Notes under the pieces: generated by a model
Told to the model about the DNA's origin: nothing
The model's input: only the letters and a program-made list of their open reading frames with translations
Databases searched by the model: none
Shown here: positions 23,160 through 31,051 of the stretch, in pieces
Position numbering within the stretch: position 1 is the first letter of the stretch
How the letters are laid out: the number at the start of each line of letters is the position of its first letter
Assembly: GCA_020624805.1 (NCBI GenBank)
Contig: JAHKVW010000015.1
Location: forward strand, 1-41,117
Reading direction: 5' to 3'
Source of the DNA: a bacterium
GTDB taxonomy: Bacteria > Bacillota > Clostridia > Oscillospirales > Acutalibacteraceae
DNA: 41,117 bases
Position numbers and translations under genes: made by a program

Positions 23160-26100
23160 ATGAAAAAAACAAGAAGAATCATATCTCTGCTTCTATGCGT
23201 GATGCTCGTTGTATCGATGGTATCCGTAGCGATGGTATCTACCTCTGCTGCCGTTGCCAATCCATACAGTGTTGCAGCTATGGCGCTGGATTCGGAATAT
23301 GCCTATGACGGTGAGCTGGGTGCTCTCTACACCCCCGACGCCACTACCTTCAAGGTATGGGCGCCGCTGGCGACTGAGGTCAAGCTCAACCGCTATGCGA
23401 CCGGCTCCGATGACGAAGACGGCGCGCAGGATCTCGGCACAGTCGAGATGGAAAAGCTGATGGAAAACGAAAGATGGACAGGCGTATGGACGGCTACCGT
23501 TCAAGGTGATATCGTCAACACCTACTACACCTACACCATCACCAATCCCAACCACATCTACAACTCTACCGGTTTTAAGACGGTCGAGACGCAGGATCCT
23601 TATTCCTATGCGGTAGGCGTGAACGGCAACCGTTCCATGGTTGTCGATCTCAACAAGACCGATCCCGTGGACTGGGATAGAGATTCCCATGTTTTCACCG
23701 ACGAGCAGACCGACGCGATCATCTGGGAAGTTCATGTCAAGGACTTCTCCTATGCGGAGAACTCCGGCGTCAGCGCTGAGAACCGCGGTAAGTTCCTCGG
23801 TTTCACCGAGACCGGCACCACCCTTGACAACGAGGGTTCTATCTCCACCGGTATCGACTACTTAAAGAGCCTCGGCGTTACCCACGTTCAGATCAACCCG
23901 ATGTATGACTTCGCGACCATCGACGAGTCCGGTGATCCCACCCAGTTCAACTGGGGCTATGATCCCAAGAACTACGGCGTTCCCGAGGGTTCGTATTCCT
24001 CGAACCCCTATGACGGCAATGTTCGTATCAACGAGTGCAAGCAGATGATCAAGGCGCTCCATGACGCGGGCATCGGCGTCATTATGGACGTTGTTTACAA
24101 CCACACCTACTCCGTAGACTCCTGCTTCACCGCAGCAGTCCCCGAGTATTATTATCGTATGGCTGCTGACGGCGGCTACAGCCAGCAGTCCGGCTGCGGT
24201 AACGACACCGCTTCCGAGCGCGCGATGTATCGTAAGTATATGCGCGAAATGATCAAATATTGGACCGAAGAATATCACATCGACGGTCTGCGCTTCGACC
24301 TGATGGGCGTACATGACGGCGAGACCATGAACCTGATCCGTGATGATATGGACGCGATCGATCCCCGTATCGTCATGTACGGCGAAGGCTGGTCGGGCGA
24401 TACCGTATACGATCCCACCACCTGCACCGGTTCCGAGACCTTCATGACTGTTCAGGGCAACTCTGATAAGCTCTCTACCAGAATCGGTTTCTTCAACGAC
24501 CAGATCCGCGACGCGATCAAGGGTAATGTCTTCCATAAGGAAGAGGGCGGTTTTGTACAGAACGTCAAGACCTCCGCTCCCGGCGTCAACTACGGTATCC
24601 GCGCGAATACCGTCGGTAAGTCAAGATGGCACGCGGTCACTCCCGAGCAGTGTCTGACCTATGCTTCCTGCCACGATAACTACACCCTGTACGATAAGCT
24701 CGCTTATGTAGATCAGGGCGGTACGATCGCCAACTATCGTCAGCGCTTCGCGGATGTTGTCAAGCAGAACAAGCTCACCGGCGCGATCATCAGCTCCTGC
24801 CAGGGTATGGATTTCATCCTCGCGGGTGAGGAGATGGGTCGTTCCAAGGACGGCGACGAGAACTCCTACAAGAGTGCGGCTACTCTGAACATGATCGACT
24901 GGTCGCTCTTAAAGACCAACGCCGATATCGTATCCTACTACAGAGGTATGTTCGAGCTGAGAAAGGCGTTCTCTCCCTTTACCGCCAGCGTGACTGAGGC
25001 TGACGGCGGCAACTATAAGTACAACTTCGATACTTCCGCTACCGGTTCCGTGAACCCGATCGCTTACACCATCGATAACCGGACTGAGGGTGAATGGAGC
25101 AAGATCGCTGTCATCTATAACGGCACCAATGTTGAGAAGAACTATCGCTTCACCAAGGCGACTTCCGGCGTTACCGATGATTCCGAGTGGGTCATCGTCG
25201 CGAACGATCAGGTCGCGGGCGTACAGAAGCTCGGCGAGGTCAAGGGCAAAACCTTTACCGTACCCGCATACTCCGCATTGATCGCGGTTGAAAAGAGCAC
25301 CTTTGAAGAGGTCGCTCTCCAGTCCGATTTCTCCACGCTGACGATCAACAGTGTCTATAAAAAGACCGGTGAGATCCTCTCCACCAACACCCTGATCGGC
25401 AAGCCCGGCGAGGGTTATTCGGTAGAGGCTGACGGTTCCATCCCGATCGAATATGAACTCGACTCCATTGAAGGCGATGTCGACGGTACCTTCTCCGAAC
25501 AGCCCAAGACCGTTACCTTCAATTATATTGATTATATCCCCGAGAGATTCAGAGCGCCTTATGGCGACGTCAACGACGACGGTGTTGTTGACCTTCTCGA
25601 TGTTACCACTCTCCAGAGATATGACGCTAATATGATCCAGCTGGATGAAGATCATGCAGCTCGCGGCGATTATGATCAGAACGGCGTGACCGATATCGTT
25701 GATGTCGTGCTGCTCCAGCGTTATCTTGCCGGCATGATCAACTCTACCTATACTGTCACCACCCGTTATCTGGGCAGACAGGATGACGGTACTGTCAAGT
25801 CGATCGCTAACTCAACCGTTACGAAGTATCGCTACGGTGAGAAATACTCCACCGATCCGCTGACCATTGCTTATTATAAGCTCGACGAAATGCCCGCTAA
25901 CGCTTCCGGCATCGTCAACAAGAGGATCGTTGTTAACTATTGGTATTCCTACAGCGTCGCAAGCCCCAAGATGCACGTTAAGCACAGCGGCGACCTGACT
26001 TGGGCGCCCAACCTGTGGGCATGGGCATACGACGGCGCAGGTCAGGCGATCAACTGCTATGACGGTTGGCCCGGCTTACTGCTGACGAATCCCGATGAAA

Positions 26101-26333
26101 ACGGTTGGTATGATGTGACCTTCCCGATCCCCGGCGGTCTGAACTACTACTTCATCATCAGCAATAACGGCACCCCGCAGACCAAGGACTACGGCGTAGT
26201 CGACGGTCAGAATATCGGTATTTCGTATGACGATTATCCCGAGATCTGGGTTGTTATCCAGGATGATCTGGTAGGCAAGAACAACGGCGACTGGTGTAAG
26301 TATTACAACTACAATCCCGACGAAGCCAACTGA
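23160..26333 (+). CDS. Secreted type I pullulanase with dockerin and CBM26-like module
   Basis: A protein of 1057 residues. Order: signal peptide (1-31), CBM48-like domain (about 50-150), GH13 barrel with FNWGYDP (262-268; Phe where the paralogue has Tyr), nucleophile in DGLRFDLMG (about 380), acid/base in YGEGW (about 408), ASCHDN (about 507), MucBP-like domain (about 710-790), type I dockerin (800-860), a second MucBP-like domain, and a C-terminal aromatic-rich starch-binding module resembling CBM26. The dockerin has two calcium loops, DVNDDGVVDLLD and DYDQNGVTDIVD. This architecture fits the R. bromii amylosome, where cohesin scaffolds collect amylases. AAGGAGG precedes the ATG. No cohesin gene is in the window. 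Confidence 0.93.
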   Translation: MKKTRRIISLLLCVMLVVSMVSVAMVSTSAAVANPYSVAAMALDSEYAYDGELGALYTPDATTFKVWAPLATEVKLNRYATGSDDEDGAQDLGTVEMEKLMENERWTGVWTATVQGDIVNTYYTYTITNPNHIYNSTGFKTVETQDPYSYAVGVNGNRSMVVDLNKTDPVDWDRDSHVFTDEQTDAIIWEVHVKDFSYAENSGVSAENRGKFLGFTETGTTLDNEGSISTGIDYLKSLGVTHVQINPMYDFATIDESGDPTQFNWGYDPKNYGVPEGSYSSNPYDGNVRINECKQMIKALHDAGIGVIMDVVYNHTYSVDSCFTAAVPEYYYRMAADGGYSQQSGCGNDTASERAMYRKYMREMIKYWTEEYHIDGLRFDLMGVHDGETMNLIRDDMDAIDPRIVMYGEGWSGDTVYDPTTCTGSETFMTVQGNSDKLSTRIGFFNDQIRDAIKGNVFHKEEGGFVQNVKTSAPGVNYGIRANTVGKSRWHAVTPEQCLTYASCHDNYTLYDKLAYVDQGGTIANYRQRFADVVKQNKLTGAIISSCQGMDFILAGEEMGRSKDGDENSYKSAATLNMIDWSLLKTNADIVSYYRGMFELRKAFSPFTASVTEADGGNYKYNFDTSATGSVNPIAYTIDNRTEGEWSKIAVIYNGTNVEKNYRFTKATSGVTDDSEWVIVANDQVAGVQKLGEVKGKTFTVPAYSALIAVEKSTFEEVALQSDFSTLTINSVYKKTGEILSTNTLIGKPGEGYSVEADGSIPIEYELDSIEGDVDGTFSEQPKTVTFNYIDYIPERFRAPYGDVNDDGVVDLLDVTTLQRYDANMIQLDEDHAARGDYDQNGVTDIVDVVLLQRYLAGMINSTYTVTTRYLGRQDDGTVKSIANSTVTKYRYGEKYSTDPLTIAYYKLDEMPANASGIVNKRIVVNYWYSYSVASPKMHVKHSGDLTWAPNLWAWAYDGAGQAINCYDGWPGLLLTNPDENGWYDVTFPIPGGLNYYFIISNNGTPQTKDYGVVDGQNIGISYDDYPEIWVVIQDDLVGKNNGDWCKYYNYNPDEAN

Positions 26334-26346
26334 TAATCAATGACAG

Positions 26347-26374
26347 GAGCCCATCCGCAAGGATGGGCTCTTTT
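26347..26374 (+). terminator. Terminator after dockerin pullulanase
   Basis: GAGCCCATCC and GGATGGGCTC form a 10-bp stem with a GCAA tetraloop, followed by TTTT. Confidence 0.95.
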
Positions 26375-26446
26375 GTATGTTAAAAAAGTGAGATCAAAGA
26401 GGCTGCTTTTGGTAAAGGGATCGCGTGCGATACGCTGTCACTCTCC

Positions 26447-26555
26447 AAGGCTCCTTTTGGGAAAGGTGCTCCCCGTTGGGGAGACGTCGCGCAGCGACAG
26501 AGGGGGAGCCGCTTCCGGCGAGGAGGCTGTCCCCGAAAGGGGACTGAGGGATTGT
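26447..26555. repeat. Composite R3-like repeat (copy d)
   Basis: Contains GGCTCCTTTTGGGAAAGG, GCTCCCCGTTGGGGAG, GTCGCGCAGCGAC and GTCCCCGAAAGGGGAC hairpins, ending in TGAGGGATTG. It looks like two diverged R3 elements joined. No gene is seen between 26375 and 26700. Confidence 0.7.
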
Positions 26556-26629
26556 ATTAAATTGTTTGAGCGAAGCGAGTATCAAATATTTATAACGTTG
26601 ATGTTATTGCAAAGTATGCTAACAGTATC

Positions 26630-26658
26630 TTGACAAAAGCCGCACTCTGTAGTTTAAT
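26630..26658 (+). promoter_or_regulatory. Promoter of thrH
   Basis: A perfect TTGACA (26630-26635), 17 bases, then TTTAAT (26653-26658); the ATG is about 36 bases beyond the expected start of transcription, after GGAAGG. Confidence 0.8.
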
Positions 26659-26700
26659 GATATTGTAAAAATATAACTATCAGAAAAGGAAGGTACTGCT

Positions 26701-27300
26701 ATGAATATTGTATGTTTAGATTTAGAGGGCGTATTGGTTCCCGAGATCTGGATCGCGTTCGCGGAGGCGTCCGGTATTCCGGAGCTCAAGCGCACGACCC
26801 GTGACGAGCCGGATTATGACAAGTTGATGAAATATCGTCTGGATATCCTTAATCAGCACGGTCTGGGACTCAAGGAGATCCAGGAGACGATCGCCACGAT
26901 CGATCCCATGCCCGGCGCCAAGGAATTTTTGGATGAGCTGCGCGCCACCACACAGGCGGTCATCCTCAGTGATACCTTCTCTCAGTTCGCGAAGCCCCTG
27001 ATGGAGAAGCTCGGCTGGCCGGCGATCTTCTGCAACGAGCTGATCGTCGACGAAAACGGCAAGATCACCGATTATAAGCTCCGCTGTGAAAAGACCAAAC
27101 TCACTACCGTCCGCGCGCTCCAGTCCTGCGGCTTTGAGACCATCGCGTCCGGCGACAGCTTCAACGATCTTGCCATGATCCAAGCGAGCAAGGCTGGCTT
27201 CCTGTTCCGCGCGCCCGACAGCATCAAAGCGGATTATCCCGATATCCCCGCGTGTGACACCTACGACGAGCTGTTGACCCTGATCAAAGCGGCACTGTAA
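26701..27300 (+). CDS. thrH: HAD phosphatase, ThrH-type phosphoserine phosphatase/homoserine phosphotransferase
   Basis: A protein of 199 residues. HAD motif I is DLEGVLVPE (Asp6, Glu8); Glu in place of the usual second Asp is typical of ThrH. Motif II is ILSDTF, and motif III/IV is SGDSFNDLAMI. ThrH dephosphorylates phosphoserine and can pass the phosphate to homoserine, linking serine and threonine synthesis. It is monocistronic with its own promoter, and it converges on folT with a shared terminator. Confidence 0.9.
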   Translation: MNIVCLDLEGVLVPEIWIAFAEASGIPELKRTTRDEPDYDKLMKYRLDILNQHGLGLKEIQETIATIDPMPGAKEFLDELRATTQAVILSDTFSQFAKPLMEKLGWPAIFCNELIVDENGKITDYKLRCEKTKLTTVRALQSCGFETIASGDSFNDLAMIQASKAGFLFRAPDSIKADYPDIPACDTYDELLTLIKAAL

Positions 27301-27337
27301 TGACAAAATGGTGGGGAGAAAACAAATTCTTCCATTA

Positions 27338-27368
27338 AAAAAGCACCTCTTTTCGAGGTGCTTTTCTT
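27338..27368. terminator. Bidirectional terminator between thrH and folT
   Basis: AAGCACCTC (27341-27349) and GAGGTGCTT (27355-27363) pair around TTTTC, with TTCTTT on the plus side and a TTTTTT run on the minus side. Confidence 0.92.
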
Positions 27369-27922
27369 TATGTCCTGATGACCTTGATCCTGTTGAGCAG
27401 AGGCTTGATCAATCGTGTGATCAGTACTTCGATCACGCCGAACGGTATCAGCACAGCCGCGCGATAGAGTAACAAAGTAAAATAGGGGATATTCATCATC
27501 CCGCTGAGGATCAGTGTATTCAGCGGCAGTGAGCACAGCAGCAATACCGCGGCCTTGGCGATGATGATATCCTTGAGCTTGAACTCGCTCTGATACAGCA
27601 CTACGCCGTAGATGATGCCCTCCCACACATAGCACGCCGTCAGCGCGGGATTCATGGAAAAGGCAGTCGGGTTCGCCAGAATAATGGACAGCACATCGCC
27701 TGCGCCGGAGACGATCGCCGCGCATACGGGACCGTACAGATAGGCGGTGATCACGATGGGGATGAAGGAAAACCCGATCTTGACGAATGGCATGATCGCC
27801 AGCGTGAAGTTTGTGAAGATGCCGAGGATCACTCTCAGCGCCAGCATCATCGCGCAGATTGCGAGCGCCTGCACATGGGTCAATTCCTTGGATGAACTTG
27901 CGAATTTTTTCAGATAAGTCAT
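27368..27922 (-). CDS. folT: Folate ECF transporter S component FolT
   Basis: A membrane protein of 184 residues with about five to six hydrophobic spans. The family pattern ALRVILGIFTNF, then FVKIGFSFIPIVITAYLYGP, GAGDVLSIIL and the FSMNPALTACYVWEGIIYG region match FolT, the folate-binding subunit that docks onto a shared EcfAA'T module. No energising subunits are in the window, as is usual for group II ECF systems. The start at 27922 follows AAAGGAGG by seven bases; the frame continues upstream into the leader. A tetrahydrofolate riboswitch and a long leader precede it, which supports the substrate call. Confidence 0.9.
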   Translation of the reverse strand: MTYLKKFASSSKELTHVQALAICAMMLALRVILGIFTNFTLAIMPFVKIGFSFIPIVITAYLYGPVCAAIVSGAGDVLSIILANPTAFSMNPALTACYVWEGIIYGVVLYQSEFKLKDIIIAKAAVLLLCSLPLNTLILSGMMNIPYFTLLLYRAAVLIPFGVIEVLITRLIKPLLNRIKVIRT

Positions 27923-27929
27923 AAAAATA

Positions 27930-28003
27930 CCTCCTTTGCGCATCTCATTCAGCACCGTGCGGTCATCGTATGGCAACACGTGTGCTTCCATCGCATAAGG
28001 AGG
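27930..28003 (-). promoter_or_regulatory. SD-sequestering leader of folT (riboswitch expression platform)
   Basis: On the minus strand CCTCCTT (28003-27997) can pair with the AAGGAGG ribosome site (27936-27930). An alternative hairpin pairs GCATA (28014-28010) with TATGC (27997-27993), placing the anti-SD in a loop next to riboswitch stem P1. Choice between these folds could set translation of folT. Confidence 0.6.
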
Positions 28004-28014
28004 TTTCCGTATGC

Positions 28015-28210
28015 AACAGCGGGATGCAAAGAATACACCGCAGGGCGCGCGTGCCCTTTTTCCGTCTTAGACTGAAGTGTCAGCTTTTTGAAGCATTTTT
28101 AGTTGCTTTCATCAAGCGTCAGTCATTGACTGAAAAAGCGGCGCGCCGCTTTCGTTCTGCCGTCAACTCCCCGTTCGGCAAACACTTAACGCGTATTCTT
28201 TTACTCTGTT
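28015..28210 (-). promoter_or_regulatory. Tetrahydrofolate (THF) riboswitch with enlarged P4
   Basis: On the minus strand the 5' part has AGAGTA and CGCGTTAAGTG, then P3 TGCCG/CGGCA (28180-28158) and AACGAAAGCG. The 3' part has GCGGTG and TTTGCATCC. These agree with the THF riboswitch as I remember it from Eubacterium siraeum. Pairings: P1 AACAG (28210-28206) with CTGTT (28019-28015); P2 AAAGAATAC (28201-28193) with GTATTCTTT (28036-28028); P4 GGCGCGC (28147-28141) with GCGCGCC (28050-28044). Usually P4 is closed by a small loop; here 90 extra bases are inserted. THF binding is expected to reduce folT expression. Confidence 0.82.
28135..28152 (-). terminator. Terminator-like palindrome within the riboswitch P4 region
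   Basis: AAAGCGGCGCGCCGCTTT is a perfect palindrome. On the minus strand it forms a 7-bp stem with a CGCG loop followed by TTTTT. It is mutually exclusive with the long-range P4 pairing, so it may be either an early terminator or just the 5' arm of P4. Confidence 0.5.
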
Positions 28211-28228
28211 TATTATTGCAAAGCCTGA

Positions 28229-28255
28229 TTGTAGGGGAGGGGCTTGCTCCTCCCG
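28229..28255. repeat. 27-base intergenic repeat (family R2, copy 2)
   Basis: Identical over 27 bases to 1944-1970. It lies in the folT leader, between promoter and riboswitch. Confidence 0.85.
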
Positions 28256-28303
28256 TTTCTACGTATATGATGAATGGTATTCTGATCGTAGAAACCGTCA
28301 TCC

Positions 28304-28331
28304 ATTATACTCGTGAAATAATGATTGTCAA
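28304..28331 (-). promoter_or_regulatory. Consensus promoter of folT
   Basis: On the minus strand TTGACA (28331-28326) and TATAAT (28309-28304), both perfect, are 16 bases apart. It sits just after the licD stop codon and gives a leader of about 375 bases before folT. Confidence 0.88.
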
Positions 28332-28335
28332 TAGC

Positions 28336-29181
28336 CTATCGACACGGTGTTTCCAGATCCAGCGCCACCAGATCATGGTGCGGTACCTGCTTATCCTCCG
28401 GCGGCAGCTCCATATAATCGCCGAACGCCATTTTCAGATACGCGTCATAGCCCTTCGGGATCGGCATCTGCAAGCCCTCAAACTCGTGATAAATCACCTC
28501 ATTGAACGCCTCCTGCGGATACTCGTTCACCATATATCCGGGACCCGCGCAAAGCTCCGTGCTCTTTTTATGTGTGCGGAAACCGTAGCGGGTCATCTTT
28601 TTCTCATGTTTTTGCCAGATCTTTGTGCGTCTTTCGCGCGAGGGCACCAGCTTCAACAGAACTGAACTGACGAACTTGATCAGACCGCCGTGCTTACTGG
28701 GCACTACTTCGGTGATATACAGGCTGTACATCATCGCGTGATAGTATTGTAAATAGCGCTGCCATTTGCTGTCGGGGCATCCGTCCAGCGGAAAAACGTC
28801 CGTCACGATACCGTGCGGCACATCGATATCCTTCTGGTTCTCTTTGACCATCGTCGCCGAGGTATCGATCAACGTCGCGAAGCTGTTGCCGGTGAACACC
28901 TTGTCGCCGTCGGTTTTCAGCATCAGGAATCTCTCGTTGCTTTCATGCTGCTTCCAGAGCTTGAGCATCCGCTCATAATCCCTGCGCGGCATCATCACGT
29001 CGATATCGTCGTCCCACGGGATAAAGCCGTTGTGACGGATCGCGCCGATCACGCAGCCGCCGAGCAAAAAATAGGTCAACTCATGTTTTTTACAGAATTC
29101 ATCGAAATACACCAGTGATTCGAGCTCCTTGAGCTGGAGCTTTCTGAGTGTATCTCTGTCTACATTAATGATCTCACTCAT
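28336..29181 (-). CDS. LicD-family phosphotransferase
   Basis: A protein of 281 residues. The LicD/nucleotidyltransferase-like core has LLGGCVIGAIRHNGFIPWDD followed by DIDVMMPRRDYER, in which the Asp cluster binds metal. LicD proteins attach phosphocholine or other phospho-groups to teichoic acids and surface glycans. The ATG overlaps the stop of the upstream glycosyltransferase by four bases (ATGA). It is the last gene of the yfhO-pepV-DUF975-GT2-licD run, which suggests decoration of a surface polymer. Substrate unknown. Confidence 0.88.
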   Translation of the reverse strand: MSEIINVDRDTLRKLQLKELESLVYFDEFCKKHELTYFLLGGCVIGAIRHNGFIPWDDDIDVMMPRRDYERMLKLWKQHESNERFLMLKTDGDKVFTGNSFATLIDTSATMVKENQKDIDVPHGIVTDVFPLDGCPDSKWQRYLQYYHAMMYSLYITEVVPSKHGGLIKFVSSVLLKLVPSRERRTKIWQKHEKKMTRYGFRTHKKSTELCAGPGYMVNEYPQEAFNEVIYHEFEGLQMPIPKGYDAYLKMAFGDYMELPPEDKQVPHHDLVALDLETPCR

Positions 29182-30272
29182 AATATTTCTTCTTTTTCAT
29201 CGTCATAGATAACGGTGTTGTTCTTGACCGCCTCTTTGATTTCTTCGATCCTTCTCTGCGCGCTGCCGTCCAGACTGTGTTTCCAGAAGGGCAGCTTGAT
29301 CAATCCGATCAGTGTTCCGATACCGTAGCTGATATGCAGAACGGGGAAGAGCAGCGGTAAGATCAAAAACAGCGGATTGACGGTCTTTTTGATGACGAAC
29401 GCGCCGACGGTGTTGACGAAGTTGAACATCGTATACATCGCCATGATGACCGCGAAAAATACCGGCTGGTTCAACAGCGCCCATAACAATAAAGTGCCGA
29501 CGATGCTCAGCAAAAAGACAAAGGGGATAAAGTGGAAGTAGCTCAGACATCCGGGACATACGCCCAGCGTCAGCCCGACCCAGTAGCCGTTGCCGTATTT
29601 CTGCTTGATCATCCTCGAAAAGGTGCTTCTGGTGTGCTGGAATGAGATGATCTCGGGGCAGCAGCACATCTTGTAGCCTGCCTTGCGGATACGATAGTGC
29701 AGTTCGTTATCCTCGGTTCGACCGAGATCCTCATTGAAGCCGCCGACTTTGGCGAATACCTCGCGCTTATACGCCGCGTGGAACAGACTGTCGTGATATT
29801 CCTTTTGCGCGGCGGGTCTGCGGTAATCCGCTACCGACGAGCCAAACAGGCTTTCCTCAGCCGCCAACAGCGTTTTTGTCCACGGATTGGGGTTGGCGCA
29901 AATGTTGGGTCGACCGCCGCCGACGATATCCTCGCCCTCCTGAATGTTGAACACATTGCGGGAAACGAACTGACGCGGGATCTTGGAATGCGCGTCTACG
30001 CGGATGATGATGTCGCCGGTCGCGTGTTCGATCGCGACATTCCACGCGCACGCCTGATTCTTACCGTCAGTCTTGTAGATCTTTACGTCATAAAAACCGT
30101 TGTCGGTGTTTTTGAACTCCTCCATCACATCGTGCGTATGGTCGCTGGAGTCGGAGTCGATCATGATGACCTCGATCTTATTATGAGGATAGTTCTGATC
30201 CTCAAAATCTCTGAGCAAGCCCTGCAGCGCTTCTTCTTCATTCCGCGCGATCGTACATAGTGAAACTCTCAT
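29178..30272 (-). CDS. GT2 glycosyltransferase, ExoA-like, with membrane anchor
   Basis: A protein of 364 residues. The GT-A domain (about 1-230) has VSLCTIARNEEEALQGLLRD, the first Asp in VIMIDSDSSDHT, the metal site in IIIRVDAHSKIP and the acceptor-side acid in GRTEDNELHYRIRK. Three to four hydrophobic spans follow (about 245-330). It resembles ExoA of succinoglycan synthesis, so it probably adds a sugar to a lipid-linked acceptor at the inner face of the membrane. It shares one base with the upstream gene and four with licD, so it is translationally coupled. Confidence 0.88.
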   Translation of the reverse strand: MRVSLCTIARNEEEALQGLLRDFEDQNYPHNKIEVIMIDSDSSDHTHDVMEEFKNTDNGFYDVKIYKTDGKNQACAWNVAIEHATGDIIIRVDAHSKIPRQFVSRNVFNIQEGEDIVGGGRPNICANPNPWTKTLLAAEESLFGSSVADYRRPAAQKEYHDSLFHAAYKREVFAKVGGFNEDLGRTEDNELHYRIRKAGYKMCCCPEIISFQHTRSTFSRMIKQKYGNGYWVGLTLGVCPGCLSYFHFIPFVFLLSIVGTLLLWALLNQPVFFAVIMAMYTMFNFVNTVGAFVIKKTVNPLFLILPLLFPVLHISYGIGTLIGLIKLPFWKHSLDGSAQRRIEEIKEAVKNNTVIYDDEKEEIL

Positions 30273-31045
30273 TATTCATTCTCCTCCAACGCTGCTTTTG
30301 TCATCCATTTGGCGCTTACGCACAGCGATTGCGTCATATAGGGGATGACATACAGCATAGGCAGAATCAACAGACACAGCAGTATCCACGGTGTAAAGCT
30401 GAAGATCAGCTTAGCGGCGCTGCCGGTTCTGTGCTTCATGATATATTTGTTGTATTGAAATACCTGTTTCGGTGAAAAGTCGGGATTATCGGCGCTGACG
30501 GTAAATACCGTAAAGTAGCGCAGTGAGTACAATACCGTCGTGATCGTGGATAATACCGCCAGAATAAAGTAGCAATCGTAGTAGATAACGGTCTTGGCAA
30601 AATCGGGCGCAAAGGCTGAAACGATGATGCCGTACGCGATCAGCGGAGAGAACAGGATCAAAGTCGGCAACAGCATCCGCAGGATAAAACGAACGTTGAG
30701 CCCGAGCGCGTCGATATAACGACCGGATCCGAAATAAAAGAATACGTCCTTTAAGTCGATCTTCTCAGTGTACGCCGCTTTATAAAAGGCGCGGATGTAG
30801 CCGTTGATGAGCGGTGAAAACAAAAATGCCAGGATCACCTCTACCGGATAGCCGATCGAATAGACGAGGATCATACTTGTCGTTTCATCCGTGACGAATT
30901 GAGGCACCAGACAGGAGATGACCGTTGTCGTGCCGTCAATGATGGCGTAAGGGATACAGATGATCAGAAGCGCCATGATCGCTCTCACATAATTTTGCTT
31001 TAGTATCCCGCGCGCCTGTGATTTGATGATTGCTTCAGCAGACAT
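30272..31045 (-). CDS. Polytopic membrane protein, possibly DUF975
   Basis: A protein of 257 residues with about six hydrophobic spans. The N-terminus MSAEAIIKSQARGILKQNYV, the central GYIRAFYKAAYTEKIDLKDV and the LRYFTVFTVSADNPDFSPKQ segment fit the DUF975 family as I remember it. Function unknown. It starts six bases after the dipeptidase gene ends and shares one base with the glycosyltransferase, within a tightly packed operon. Confidence 0.6.
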   Translation of the reverse strand: MSAEAIIKSQARGILKQNYVRAIMALLIICIPYAIIDGTTTVISCLVPQFVTDETTSMILVYSIGYPVEVILAFLFSPLINGYIRAFYKAAYTEKIDLKDVFFYFGSGRYIDALGLNVRFILRMLLPTLILFSPLIAYGIIVSAFAPDFAKTVIYYDCYFILAVLSTITTVLYSLRYFTVFTVSADNPDFSPKQVFQYNKYIMKHRTGSAAKLIFSFTPWILLCLLILPMLYVIPYMTQSLCVSAKWMTKAALEENE

Positions 31046-31051
31046 CGTTCA

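Noticed and set aside
27937..27996. The segment nearest folT as the THF aptamer itself
   Set aside because: It lacks CGCGTTAAG and the other aptamer motifs; these are found further upstream at 28015-28210, so the near segment is more likely the expression platform.
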